Below, piece by piece: positions 35,503-44,873 of a stretch of 64,000 nucleotides of DNA; position 1 is the stretch's first letter; each line of letters starts with the position of its first letter. The notes under the pieces are model-generated. The model ran no database searches. It saw only the letters and a list, made by a program, of their open reading frames with translations, and had not been told where the DNA came from. The position numbers and the translations under genes are program-made. The DNA is from Streptomyces tanashiensis (lineage in GTDB: Bacteria > Actinomycetota > Actinomycetes > Streptomycetales > Streptomycetaceae), in NCBI RefSeq assembly GCF_014648895.1, contig NZ_BMRZ01000011.1:186001-250000 (forward strand), given 5' to 3'.

Positions 35503-35817
35503 ATGGCACAGGCAATGCGACCCGACCCCGGCCACTCTCTCTTCGCGACCGACGGCAAGCCTCATCCGATCCAGGACACCCTGGTCGGCGTGACGCTGGT
35601 CCTCGGAGTCATCGCCTTCGTCACCGCACAGTTCGACAACCTTCATCTGCTGACCTCGTGGTCGGGCCTGATCGGCATCCTGACCGGCGCCTACGGGCAG
35701 TTCATCTCCGCGACGACCCGCGAGCGCTTCCTGCTGGTCCTCGGACTCGGCGCCTCGGCGTTCGGGTTCTACCTCGGAATGGCGCACGGCGGCCTCTTCG
35801 GCGGCGTCATCAGCTGA
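35503..35817 (+). CDS. Small conserved membrane protein
   Basis: A 104-residue protein of three predicted membrane helices (about 26-46, 50-68, 77-101) after a polar leader. AGGAGG precedes the ATG. The family is conserved in streptomycetes at this locus but has no known function. It is divergent from rpsF and upstream of femX in the same direction. Confidence 0.8.
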   Translation: MAQAMRPDPGHSLFATDGKPHPIQDTLVGVTLVLGVIAFVTAQFDNLHLLTSWSGLIGILTGAYGQFISATTRERFLLVLGLGASAFGFYLGMAHGGLFGGVIS

Positions 35818-35937
35818 GCCCCGTCGGCACGTCGGGGCACACACACCCATTCGGGGCGCTCCTCGGTCACAGTAGGCTTCGGCGCGAGAGCCGGAGCCCC
35901 TGACCGATGGGGACACACCTGCCGAGGAGCGCCCCGC

Positions 35938-37056
35938 ATGAGCCTGACCCTGAGGACCATCAGCCGTGAGCAGCATCTGGCATTCATCCAGAGCCAGCCC
36001 GCCGCGAGCCACTGCCAGGTCCCGGCATGGGCTGATGTGAAGACCGAGTGGCGCTCGGAGAACCTCGGCTGGTTCGACAAGTCCGGTGAGCTCGTCGGCG
36101 CCGGCCTGGTGCTCTACCGCCAGCTCCCGAAGATCAAGCGCTACCTCGCCTATCTCCCCGAGGGCCCGGTCATCAACTGGTACGCGCCGAACCTCGACGA
36201 CTGGCTGCAGCCGATGCTGGCGCACCTCAAGCAGCAGGGCGCCTTCTCCGTGAAGATGGGCCCGCCGGTGGTCATCCGCCGCTGGGACTCGACCGCCATC
36301 AAGGCCGGCATCCAGGACCCGGACGTCAAGCGACTCAAGGACGTCGAGGCCACCCACATCGAGCCGCGCGCCTTCGAAGTCGCGGACCGGCTGCGGAAGA
36401 TGGGCTGGCAGCAGGGCGAGGACGGCGGCGCCGGCTTCGGCGACGTGCAGCCCCGCTACGTCTTCCAGGTCCCGCTCGCCAACCGCTCGCTCGACGACGT
36501 CCTCAAGGGCTTCAACCAGCTGTGGCGCCGCAACATCAAGAAGGCCGAGAAGGCCGGTGTCGAGGTCGTCCAGGGCGGTTACGAGGACCTGGCCGAGTGG
36601 CAGCGGCTGTACGAGATCACGGCCGTCCGCGACCACTTCCGGCCGCGCCCGCTCTCGTACTTCCAGCGCATGTGGACCGTCCTCAACAACGAGGACCCCA
36701 ACCGCATGCGGCTCTACTTCGCACGCCACAACGGTGTGAACCTCTCCGCCGCGACCATGCTCGTCGTCGGCGGGCACGTCTGGTACTCCTACGGCGCCTC
36801 CGACAACATCGGCCGTGAGGTCCGGCCCTCGAACGCGATGCAGTGGCGGATGCTGCGCGACGCGTACGCCATGGGCGCGACCGTCTACGACCTCCGGGGC
36901 ATCTCGGACTCGCTCGACGAGACCGACCACCTCTTCGGACTCATCCAGTTCAAGGTGGGCACCGGCGGCGAGGCCGTCGAGTACGTCGGCGAGTGGGACT
37001 TCCCGCTGAACAAGCTGCTGCACAAGGCGCTCGACATCTACATGTCGCGCCGCTGA
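35938..37056 (+). CDS. femX: FemX-type peptidoglycan bridge aminoacyltransferase
   Basis: A 372-residue member of the FemABX (GNAT-like) family that adds the first bridge amino acid, glycine in Streptomyces, to lipid-linked peptidoglycan precursors using aminoacyl-tRNA. Visible are a SGELVGAGLVLYR strand, a LWRRNIKKAEKAGVEV helix and the C-terminal YDLRGISDSLDETDHLFGLIQFK segment typical of FemX. Its neighbour is an alanine racemase-like gene 73 bp downstream, and both serve the cell wall. Confidence 0.92.
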   Translation: MSLTLRTISREQHLAFIQSQPAASHCQVPAWADVKTEWRSENLGWFDKSGELVGAGLVLYRQLPKIKRYLAYLPEGPVINWYAPNLDDWLQPMLAHLKQQGAFSVKMGPPVVIRRWDSTAIKAGIQDPDVKRLKDVEATHIEPRAFEVADRLRKMGWQQGEDGGAGFGDVQPRYVFQVPLANRSLDDVLKGFNQLWRRNIKKAEKAGVEVVQGGYEDLAEWQRLYEITAVRDHFRPRPLSYFQRMWTVLNNEDPNRMRLYFARHNGVNLSAATMLVVGGHVWYSYGASDNIGREVRPSNAMQWRMLRDAYAMGATVYDLRGISDSLDETDHLFGLIQFKVGTGGEAVEYVGEWDFPLNKLLHKALDIYMSRR

Positions 37057-37129
37057 CCGTTCCGTAGGCTTCGTAGTCTCGTACACATCTTTGATACACC
37101 GCTGCCGTCAGAAAGGTTCCGGGCCGGCC

Positions 37130-38161
37130 ATGGCGCTCTCCCTCTACGTCGACACCGCTCGCTGGCGGGCGCACCAGAAGACCGTCATCGACCAGTTCCC
37201 CGGGATCATTCCGGTCTGCAAGGGCAACGGGTACGGGTTCGGGCACGAGCGGCTCGCGGACGAGGCGGCCCGGTTCGGCGCCGACATGCTCGCCGTGGGC
37301 ACCACGTACGAAGCCGCGAAGATCAAGGACTGGTTCGGCGGCGACCTGCTGGTCCTCACCCCCTTCCGCCGGGGTGAGGAACCGGTTCCGCTGCCCGACC
37401 GGGTGATCCGTTCCGTGTCGTCCGTGGACGGCGTCCACGCCCTGGTGGGCGCCCGGGTCGTGATCGAGTGCATGAGCTCGATGAAGCGGCACGGCGTGCG
37501 CGAGGAGGAGCTCCAGCAGCTCCACGCCGCCATCGAGGACGTCCGTCTGGAGGGCTTCGCCCTCCACCTGCCCCTGGACCGCCCGGACGGCACCGACGCG
37601 GTCGAGGAGGTCATCGCCTGGATGGACCGGCTGCGGAACGCCAGGCTGCCGCTCCACACCATGTTCGTGAGCCACCTGCGGGCCGAGGAGCAGGCCCGGC
37701 TCCAGCAGCAGTTCCCGCAGACCCGGTTCCGCGCCCGCATCGGCACCCGGCTGTGGCTGGGTGACCACGAGGCCACGGAGTACCGGGGCGCCGTCCTCGA
37801 CGTGACCCGGGTCGCCAAGGGCGACCGCTTCGGCTACCGCCAGCAGAAGGCCGCGTCGGACGGCTGGCTGGTCGTCGTCGCCGGAGGCACCTCCCACGGC
37901 GTGGGCCTGGAGGCCCCGAAGGCGATGCACGGCGTCATGCCGCGTGCCAAGGGCGTCGCCCGGGCCGGCCTCGCCACCGTCAACCGGAACCTCTCGCCCT
38001 TCGTCTGGGCCGGCAAGCAGCGCTGGTTCGCCGAGCCGCCGCACATGCAGGTGTCGATCCTGTTCGTGCCGGCCGACGCCCAGGAGCCCCGGGTGGGCGA
38101 CGAGCTCGTGGCGCATCTGCGCCACACCACGACGCAGTTCGACCGGCTCGTCGAGCGCTGA
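37130..38161 (+). CDS. Alanine racemase-like PLP protein
   Basis: A 343-residue protein with the fold-type III PLP barrel of alanine racemases. The PLP lysine motif appears as PVCKGNGYGFGH (canonical K-x-N-A-YGHG), slightly divergent, and the C-terminal beta domain with RIGTRLWLGD and GDRFGYRQQ follows. Spacing from femX suggests one transcript, and a cell-wall amino acid role is plausible. Whether it racemises alanine is uncertain because the catalytic tyrosine region of true Alr is not obvious. Confidence 0.8.
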   Translation: MALSLYVDTARWRAHQKTVIDQFPGIIPVCKGNGYGFGHERLADEAARFGADMLAVGTTYEAAKIKDWFGGDLLVLTPFRRGEEPVPLPDRVIRSVSSVDGVHALVGARVVIECMSSMKRHGVREEELQQLHAAIEDVRLEGFALHLPLDRPDGTDAVEEVIAWMDRLRNARLPLHTMFVSHLRAEEQARLQQQFPQTRFRARIGTRLWLGDHEATEYRGAVLDVTRVAKGDRFGYRQQKAASDGWLVVVAGGTSHGVGLEAPKAMHGVMPRAKGVARAGLATVNRNLSPFVWAGKQRWFAEPPHMQVSILFVPADAQEPRVGDELVAHLRHTTTQFDRLVER

Positions 38162-38185
38162 ACCGGCGCGTCGCGCACAGGGCCG

Positions 38186-38230
38186 AAAGCACTCACCCCC
38201 GGGAGTCCGTCTCCCGGGGGTGAGTGCTTT
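38186..38230. terminator. Strong bidirectional terminator
   Basis: A perfect 20-bp stem (AAAGCACTCACCCCCGGGAG and its complement) around a 5-base loop, with A and T runs at the outer ends. It separates the convergent alanine racemase-like and GT87 genes. Confidence 0.95.
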
Positions 38231-38234
38231 TCCG

Positions 38235-39746
38235 TCAGTCGGGCGTGCCCCACGGGTAGGCGGGGTCGTCGGTGGTGCCCCAGCGCACCCGCCGGCCCTC
38301 CTCCACGGCCGGTGCGGCGTGCCGGGCCGGGTGGGCCGCCCTGCCCGCCACGACGACGTCCTCGGCGCCGTCCAGGACGCCCCCTGAGAGGTCGTCCGCG
38401 CCGTCCTGGCGGACCGGGTCCTTCTCGGGCGCCAGGATGTCCCGTACGACCATCGCGCACAGGTACAGCGTGCCGAGCAGGTGCAGGACGATCGCGAACT
38501 GGTAGCCGTCCACCGGAAGGCCCTGCTTGTTGCCGCTGGTCGTGAAGGCCAGGTACATCCAGACGCCGACGAAGTACATGACCTCGCAGGCCTGCCAGAC
38601 CAGGAAGTCGCGCCAGCGGGGCCGGGCGAGCGCGGCCAGCGGCACCAGCCACAGGACGTACTGCGGCGAGTAGACCTTGTTGGTCAGCACGAACGCGGCG
38701 ACGATCAGGAAGGCCAGCTGGACGAAGCGCGGCCTGCGGGGCGCCGTGAACGCCAGGAACGCGAGACCGGCCACCGCCGCCGCCATGAGCAGCAGCGCGT
38801 ACAGATTGGCCCGTCCCGGCGTGATCACGTCACCCGTCCGCTGGCTGATCAGCAGCCAGATCGAACCGAAGTCGACGTTCCGGTCCCGGCTGAAGAGGTA
38901 GAACTGCTTCCACCCCTCCGGCGCGAGCAGCATCACGGGCAGGTTCACGAGCAGCCACGCGCCGGCCGCGCCGAGCACCGCGGTCCCGTACGCCCGCCAC
39001 TTCCCCGCACGCCAGCAGAGCAGCAGCAGCGGACAGAGGAGCAGTATCGGGTAGAACTTGGCGGCGGTGGCCAGGCCCAGCAGGATCCCGAAGGCCAGCG
39101 GCCGGCTCCGCGACCACATGAGGACGGCGGCGGCCGTCAGCGCGACGGCCAGTATGTCCCAGTTGATCGTGGCGGTGAGCGCGACCGAGGGCGCGAGCGC
39201 GACCAGGAGACCGTCCCAGGGGCGCAGCCGGTGCGTCCGGGCCACACAGACCGCGAGGACGGCCGCGCAGACCATCAGCAGGCCCGCGTTGACCAGCCAG
39301 TACGACTGCTCCCGCTGGGTCATGTCGCCGCCCGGCGTCAGCCAGGCCGCGACCTCCATGAAGAGGCCCGTCAGGACCGGGTACTCCAGGAACGGTATGT
39401 CGCCGCCCAGCCGGTCGAAGTACGGGACCAGGCCCTCCGCGAAGCCCCGCCCGGCGAAGAGGTGCGGGATGTCCGAGTAGCAGGCGTGGGTGTACTGGGA
39501 GGTCGTGCCCCGGAACCAGGCCCAGTTGTAGCAGGGCAGCTTCTGCACCATGCCGAGGGCGTACATGCCGATGGCCACGAGCGCGATCACCCGCACCGGC
39601 GTCAGCTGCCCGGTGCCGGCCACCGCCCGTCGGCCGTAGGGGCCGCCGATCAGTTCGCTGCCCGCGGCGGCCACCTTGTCCCGGTGGGTGGGGATGACCG
39701 TCTGCGAGCGGTCCTGCGGCGCGCTCGTCTTCTGGAGGCTCGGCAT
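38235..39746 (-). CDS. GT87/DUF2029 polyprenyl-phosphate-dependent glycosyltransferase
   Basis: A 503-residue membrane protein with about ten hydrophobic helices, a GT-C fold pattern. The Asp-containing GLVPYFDRLGGDIPFLEYPVL loop between the first helices and the WDILAVALTAAAVLMWSR segment fit mycobacterial alpha-mannosyltransferases of the DUF2029 family, which use polyprenyl-phosphomannose. The acceptor here is unknown. The hydrophilic C-terminal tail is about 55 residues. The ATG at 39746 is chosen; an ATG three codons upstream is possible. Confidence 0.85.
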   Translation of the reverse strand: MPSLQKTSAPQDRSQTVIPTHRDKVAAAGSELIGGPYGRRAVAGTGQLTPVRVIALVAIGMYALGMVQKLPCYNWAWFRGTTSQYTHACYSDIPHLFAGRGFAEGLVPYFDRLGGDIPFLEYPVLTGLFMEVAAWLTPGGDMTQREQSYWLVNAGLLMVCAAVLAVCVARTHRLRPWDGLLVALAPSVALTATINWDILAVALTAAAVLMWSRSRPLAFGILLGLATAAKFYPILLLCPLLLLCWRAGKWRAYGTAVLGAAGAWLLVNLPVMLLAPEGWKQFYLFSRDRNVDFGSIWLLISQRTGDVITPGRANLYALLLMAAAVAGLAFLAFTAPRRPRFVQLAFLIVAAFVLTNKVYSPQYVLWLVPLAALARPRWRDFLVWQACEVMYFVGVWMYLAFTTSGNKQGLPVDGYQFAIVLHLLGTLYLCAMVVRDILAPEKDPVRQDGADDLSGGVLDGAEDVVVAGRAAHPARHAAPAVEEGRRVRWGTTDDPAYPWGTPD

Positions 39747-39861
39747 GGGGGACATCCTGCCGTACGTCCCCGGGAAAACGGCGAGGGCCGCCTCGGCCGC
39801 TCCGTACGGAAGGTACGGAGCGGACGCGGCGGCCCTCAGGAGGTGCCCGGCGGCATCAGGG

Positions 39862-42615
39862 TCAGGGGACCCAGGTCCCGCCCCCGGGTCTGCCGTTGCC
39901 GTTGCCTCCGGAGCTGTCGTCCGTCGGCGGGGGAGTCGTCGTCGGCGCTTCGGTGGTGGGTGGTGTGGTGGTGGGCTGCCCGGTGTTGCCACCCGGATTG
40001 CCCTGGTTGTTGCAGTTCCAGTCCCAGACGTCACAGGTCGTCTTGCCCGGCTTCGGCGTCTTGGTCGGCGTCGCCGGGGGAGTCGTCGTCGGGGTGGCCG
40101 GGGGAGTCGTCGTCGGCATCGTCGACTCGGTGGGCGTCGGGGTGGCCGTCGGGGTCGGCGTCGGGCTCTTGGCACCACCGCCGAAGACGGGCTCGGCGCC
40201 CTCCAGCTTCTCCGGCTTCGGGAAGTCCACGAGCGGCATGTCCTTCACGGCATCCGTCATGTACTCCCGCCAGATCCGCGAGGGGAACGACGAACCGTGG
40301 ATCGTGGGCTGGTCACCCGTGCCGTACATCGGAAGGAACTCGCGCTCCTTCTTCGTCTCGTCGTCGTCGAAGCGGTACATGTCGATCGCGGTCGCAAGCT
40401 GCGCCGTGTAGCCCACGAACCAGGCCGACATGTTGTCGTCGGTCGTACCCGTCTTGCCGGCCACCGCGCGGCCCGGGATGCGGGCCTTGGTGCCGGTACC
40501 CCGGGGGTCGTCCACGACGGACCGCAGCACGTCGGTGACATTGCTCGCGATGGCCGGGCTGAAGGCCGTCTTGGGCTTGGCCTCGTGCTTGTGGATGACG
40601 ACGCCGCTCCGCTTCACCTTCTCGACCGAGTAGGGGTCGTTCTGCTGCCCCTTGTTGGCGAAGGTGGAGTACGCGCCGGCCATGCGGATGGCGCTCGGGC
40701 TGGAGACACCGAGGGAGAACGAGGGAACCTCGCCCTTGACCAGGGATTCCTCGCGGAGTCCGGCGTCCATGGCGGCCTGGCGGACCTTGTCGATGCCGAC
40801 GTCCATGCCGAGCTGCACATACGGCGAGTTGGCCGACTTGATCATGGCGTAGCGCAGGGAGATGGGGCCGTAGCTGGCGTCCTCGTCATTGCTCTGACGC
40901 CACTCGTCCCCCTTCTCGTCCTCCCAGACCGTCCCGTCGTAGCGGCGGATCGTCAGGTCGTCCTTGCCGTTGTAGAGGCTCTTGTCCGGGTCCAGGATCG
41001 TGCGCTCCGACGCGTCCTGGACCGGACCGCCGTCCTTGTCCCGGACACCGTCCCTCATCGCGGCGGCGAGCACGAAGGGCTTGAACGTCGAACCGACCTG
41101 GGCACCGGTGCTGTCGGCGTTGCTCCGGAAGTGCTTGGTGGCGTCGACGCCACCGTAGAGAGCGACGATCTTCCCGGTCGCCGTGTCGACGGAAGCGCCA
41201 CCGAACTGGACGTGCGTGTCCTCCTTCGGGCGCTTCTCCGGGTCGATCTTCTCCTTGATCAGGTTCTTGATGACGGATTCCATCTTGTCCACCTTCGGCT
41301 TCTCGAAGGTGGTGTAGATCTCGTAGCCGCCGCGCTCCAGCTCCTGCTCGGTGATGTCGAACTGGTTCTGCATGTTCACGTTGGCGGTGGAGACCAGGTA
41401 GCCGATCTGACCGCTGAGGTTCGCGCCCTTCTTGGGCTTCTCCACCTTGGGGAAGGTGGTGTACTTCGCCCGCTCCGCGGCCGAGAGACGCCCGTCCTTC
41501 TGCATCTCGTCGAGAATCCACTTCCACCGCTTGGTGGCCCGCTCGGTGTTCGCCTCGCGCGTGGCCCGGGGGTCGATCTCGGGGTAGCCGGCGGGGTCGT
41601 AGTACGTCGCGCCCTTCAGCACCGAGGCCAGCAGCGCCGACTGGCTGGGGTCGAGCTTCTCGGCGTCCTTGTTGAAGTAGGCACGAGCCGCCGCCTGAAT
41701 GCCGTACGCACCACGTCCGTAGTACGAGGTGTTCAGGTAGCCGGCCATGATGTCGTCCTTCTCGACCTCGTTGCCGACCTTCATGGAGATGAAGAGTTCC
41801 TTCACCTTCCGGGTGACGGTCTGCGACTGGTCGTCGAGACGGTTGTTCTTCACGTACTGCTGGGTGATGGTCGAACCACCCTGGGTCTCGCCGCCCTTGG
41901 CCATGTTCCACACGGCGCGGGCGATACCCATCGGGTCGATGCCGGAGTCGTCCTTGAAGGTCTTGTTCTCCGCCGAGATGACCGCGTTCTGCATGGACAG
42001 CGGGATCCGCTCGATCCCCACGATCTGGCGGTTGGTGCCACTGCCCGTCGCGACCATCCGGGTCCCGTCGGCCCAGTAGTAGATGTTGTTCTGCGAGGTC
42101 GCCGTCTTGGCCGGGTCGGGGATCTCCACCTGCGCGTACCCGATGTAGGCAGCGCCCATCAGACTCGCCGCGAAGAACAGGAACGTGCCCGACACGAGCT
42201 TCCAGGACGGCATCCAGCGACGCCAGCCGTACTTGTTGTGGCGCGGGTAGTCGATCAGCCGCTTCTTGCCCGGCTGACCACCGCCGGAGCCCCGCCCCGG
42301 ACCACTGCCGCGACCGCCGCCACCGCCGCCGCGTCGTCCCCCACCGGGACCGCCGGGGCCACCGGGGCCGGAGTCGGCCCCCTTGCGGCGACTGCCGCGC
42401 TGTGCGGCCCGTCGGGCCTCCGCGCGGCCGCCGTAGGGACGCGACTCCTCTCCATGGGAGGAGGGAGGCCCGTAGGAGGCCGAAGGGGCCCCCGTACCGA
42501 CGTCATGGGCCGGGGCCGACCTGCGGCCCACCGGCTGCTGGGCAGCGCGCCGTGCCGCCGCGCGACCGCCCGTCGGCGGCTGCTGCGGCGGCATTTTGCG
42601 ACGATGCTCGCTCAT
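39862..42615 (-). CDS. Class A penicillin-binding protein (transglycosylase-transpeptidase)
   Basis: A 917-residue bifunctional peptidoglycan synthase. A cytosolic Gly/Arg-rich leader (~130 residues) precedes the single membrane anchor WKLVSGTFLFFAASLMGAAY. The GT51 transglycosylase has ENKTFKDDSGID and GGSTITQQYVKN. The transpeptidase motifs are STFKPF (active serine), SANSPY and KTGTTDD. The last ~110 residues are a Pro/Thr/Gly-rich extracellular tail. GAGGAG precedes the ATG. It lies 115 bp upstream of the GT87 gene on the same strand. Confidence 0.95.
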   Translation of the reverse strand: MSEHRRKMPPQQPPTGGRAAARRAAQQPVGRRSAPAHDVGTGAPSASYGPPSSHGEESRPYGGRAEARRAAQRGSRRKGADSGPGGPGGPGGGRRGGGGGGRGSGPGRGSGGGQPGKKRLIDYPRHNKYGWRRWMPSWKLVSGTFLFFAASLMGAAYIGYAQVEIPDPAKTATSQNNIYYWADGTRMVATGSGTNRQIVGIERIPLSMQNAVISAENKTFKDDSGIDPMGIARAVWNMAKGGETQGGSTITQQYVKNNRLDDQSQTVTRKVKELFISMKVGNEVEKDDIMAGYLNTSYYGRGAYGIQAAARAYFNKDAEKLDPSQSALLASVLKGATYYDPAGYPEIDPRATREANTERATKRWKWILDEMQKDGRLSAAERAKYTTFPKVEKPKKGANLSGQIGYLVSTANVNMQNQFDITEQELERGGYEIYTTFEKPKVDKMESVIKNLIKEKIDPEKRPKEDTHVQFGGASVDTATGKIVALYGGVDATKHFRSNADSTGAQVGSTFKPFVLAAAMRDGVRDKDGGPVQDASERTILDPDKSLYNGKDDLTIRRYDGTVWEDEKGDEWRQSNDEDASYGPISLRYAMIKSANSPYVQLGMDVGIDKVRQAAMDAGLREESLVKGEVPSFSLGVSSPSAIRMAGAYSTFANKGQQNDPYSVEKVKRSGVVIHKHEAKPKTAFSPAIASNVTDVLRSVVDDPRGTGTKARIPGRAVAGKTGTTDDNMSAWFVGYTAQLATAIDMYRFDDDETKKEREFLPMYGTGDQPTIHGSSFPSRIWREYMTDAVKDMPLVDFPKPEKLEGAEPVFGGGAKSPTPTPTATPTPTESTMPTTTPPATPTTTPPATPTKTPKPGKTTCDVWDWNCNNQGNPGGNTGQPTTTPPTTEAPTTTPPPTDDSSGGNGNGRPGGGTWVP

Positions 42616-42986
42616 CGAACGACTACTCCTCGGGCAGGCGCGTACGCCTGGAAGCGGCAGTTGAGTTCCGGTCCCCCCGAAATGCGCACGGCTGGGACCC
42701 ATCGGAAGTCCCTCCGTACCGCAGCCGATCACCCGGAGCACTGACGCCCCAGGGCATCGCTCGGTTCCCGGTGGTCTGCATGCCGCACAGACTACGCACG
42801 GCCAAAACCCACCTAGGGCCGGACTTCACCCCAAATCAGGCAAGTCGATCGCTGTGAATTGACGATGTGACGCCGGTCACGGTGGTCCCGCTTGTCGAGA
42901 CAGAGCGGCCGTTCTATCGTGCTGATGTATCGAGTCGATACATCAGCACGGCATAAGGGTCCCGAAGGCGGAGGAGGAGGCGACGG
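42616..42986. other. Intergenic region between the PBP and PadR genes
   Basis: A 371-bp divergent region. The right part carries the perfect PadR operator; the rest must contain the PBP promoter. No gene or RNA was recognised in it. Confidence 0.5.
42919..42949. promoter_or_regulatory. Perfect 15-bp inverted repeat, PadR operator
   Basis: GTGCTGATGTATCGA and its exact complement are separated by a single G. The core ATGT...ACAT is typical of PadR-family operators. It is 38 bp upstream of the PadR start codon and probably mediates autorepression. Confidence 0.88.
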
Positions 42987-43667
42987 ATGAGCAGACGCTC
43001 CGGCATCCTCGAGTTCGCCGTTCTCGGCCTGCTGCGCGAGGCCCCCATGCACGGGTACGAGCTGCGGAAACGCCTCAACACCTCGCTGGGCGTCTTCCGG
43101 GCCTTCAGCTACGGGACGCTGTATCCCTGCCTCAAGACGCTGGTCGCCAACGGCTGGTTGATCGAGGAACCGGGCAGCGCCCCCGAGGAAGCGCTCGCCG
43201 CTTCACTCGCAGGACGCCGGGCCAAGATCGTCTACCGGTTGACCCCGGCAGGTAAGGAGCACTTCGAGGAGCTCCTCTCCCACACCGGCCCGGACGCCTG
43301 GGAGGACGAGCACTTCGCGGCGCGCTTCGCCTTCTTCGGACAGACCGAGCGCGAGGTGCGGATGCGCGTGCTGGAGGGTCGCCGCAGCCGGCTGGAGGAG
43401 CGCCTGGAGAAGATGCGCGCCTCCCTGGCCCGGACCCGCGAGCGCCTCGACGACTACACGCTTGAGCTGCAGCGCCACGGTATGGAGTCCGTGGAGCGCG
43501 AAGTGCGCTGGCTGAACGAGCTCATCGAGAGCGAGCGGGCAGGGCGGGATCAGCGATCCGGCCCCGACGCCCCCGCTCTGCACGACAACGATTCTGGAGA
43601 GACGGGCGGCCTGCCCCGGCACGGGGGCAGTACCCGGCCGGATCCGTCCGACGACACCGCCAAGTGA
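42987..43667 (+). CDS. PadR-family transcriptional regulator
   Basis: A 226-residue regulator. The N-terminal winged helix contains ILEFAVLGLLREAPMHGYELRKRL, diagnostic of PadR. The C-terminal antiparallel helices (residues ~115-185) form the dimer arms, followed by a disordered tail. The inositol phosphate synthase gene follows 48 bp downstream on the same strand and is the likely co-regulated target. Confidence 0.93.
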   Translation: MSRRSGILEFAVLGLLREAPMHGYELRKRLNTSLGVFRAFSYGTLYPCLKTLVANGWLIEEPGSAPEEALAASLAGRRAKIVYRLTPAGKEHFEELLSHTGPDAWEDEHFAARFAFFGQTEREVRMRVLEGRRSRLEERLEKMRASLARTRERLDDYTLELQRHGMESVEREVRWLNELIESERAGRDQRSGPDAPALHDNDSGETGGLPRHGGSTRPDPSDDTAK

Positions 43668-43715
43668 AACCCTGCGCACAGCAGGGCTTCCACGATCACA
43701 CAGGGAGCAACCGGA

Positions 43716-44798
43716 ATGGGTTCGGTTCGCGTAGCCATCGTCGGCGTGGGCAACTGCGCCGCCTCGCTGGTGCAGGGCGTCGAGTACTACAAGGACGCCG
43801 ACCCGGCGGCCAAGGTGCCCGGCCTGATGCACGTCCAGTTCGGCGACTACCACGTCGGTGACGTCGAGTTCGTCGCCGCCTTCGACGTCGACGCGAAGAA
43901 GGTCGGCCTCGACCTCTCCGACGCCATCGGCGCCAGCGAGAACAACACCATCAAGATCTGCGACGTCCCGAACGCGGGCGTCACGGTCCAGCGCGGTCAC
44001 ACGCTCGACGGTCTCGGCAAGTACTACCGCCAGACCATCGAGGAGTCCGCCGAGGAGCCGGTGGACGTCGTCCAGGTCCTCAAGGACCGCCAGGTCGACG
44101 TTCTCGTCTGCTACCTGCCCGTCGGTTCCGAGGCCGCCGCGAAGTTCTACGCACAGTGCGCCATCGACGCCAAGGTCGCGTTCGTCAACGCTCTCCCGGT
44201 CTTCATCGCCGGCACCAAGGAGTGGGCGGACAAGTTCACCGAGGCGGGCGTCCCGATCGTCGGCGACGACATCAAGTCCCAGGTCGGCGCGACCATCACG
44301 CACCGCGTGATGGCGAAGCTGTTCGAGGACCGCGGTGTCCGTCTTGAGCGCACCATGCAGCTCAACGTCGGCGGCAACATGGACTTCAAGAACATGCTCG
44401 AGCGCGAGCGCCTGGAGTCCAAGAAGATCTCGAAGACGCAGGCCGTCACCTCGCAGATCCCCGACCGTGAGCTGGGCGAGAAGAACGTCCACATCGGCCC
44501 GTCGGACTACGTGGCCTGGCTGGACGACCGCAAGTGGGCGTACGTGCGCCTCGAGGGCCGCGCCTTCGGCGACGTCCCGCTGAACCTCGAGTACAAGCTC
44601 GAGGTGTGGGACTCCCCGAACTCGGCGGGTGTCATCATCGACGCCCTGCGCGCCGCGAAGATCGCCAAGGACCGGGGCATCGGCGGCCCGATCCTCTCCG
44701 CGTCCTCGTACTTCATGAAGTCCCCGCCGGTGCAGTACTTCGACGACGAGGCCCTGGCCAACGTCGAGAAGTTCATCAAGGGTGAGGTCGAGCGCTAA
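43716..44798 (+). CDS. ino1: Inositol-3-phosphate synthase
   Basis: A 360-residue actinobacterial myo-inositol-1-phosphate synthase, which converts glucose 6-phosphate to inositol phosphate with NAD+. The dinucleotide-binding start VRVAIVGVGNCAASLVQG, the NALPVFIAGTKEW loop and the QLNVGGNMDFKNML catalytic region are intact. Inositol phosphate feeds mycothiol and phosphatidylinositol synthesis. It follows the PadR gene and ends at a hairpin. Confidence 0.96.
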   Translation: MGSVRVAIVGVGNCAASLVQGVEYYKDADPAAKVPGLMHVQFGDYHVGDVEFVAAFDVDAKKVGLDLSDAIGASENNTIKICDVPNAGVTVQRGHTLDGLGKYYRQTIEESAEEPVDVVQVLKDRQVDVLVCYLPVGSEAAAKFYAQCAIDAKVAFVNALPVFIAGTKEWADKFTEAGVPIVGDDIKSQVGATITHRVMAKLFEDRGVRLERTMQLNVGGNMDFKNMLERERLESKKISKTQAVTSQIPDRELGEKNVHIGPSDYVAWLDDRKWAYVRLEGRAFGDVPLNLEYKLEVWDSPNSAGVIIDALRAAKIAKDRGIGGPILSASSYFMKSPPVQYFDDEALANVEKFIKGEVER

Positions 44799-44819
44799 AG
44801 CGCCGCACGCTTGTCGATC

Positions 44820-44851
44820 GAGGGTCCCCGAGGCACTGCCCGGGGGCCCTC
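44820..44851 (+). terminator. Hairpin terminator after ino1
   Basis: GAGGG-TCCCCG pairs with CGGGG-GCCCTC across an 8-9 base loop, just after the ino1 stop and before the MFS gene. Confidence 0.8.
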
Positions 44852-44873
44852 TTCGTATGTGAGTCTTGCTGCC

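Noticed and set aside
39676..42744. A 1,022-codon plus-strand frame
   Set aside because: It is the complement of the class A PBP gene, whose motifs are all intact. The product is compositionally biased and has no domain.
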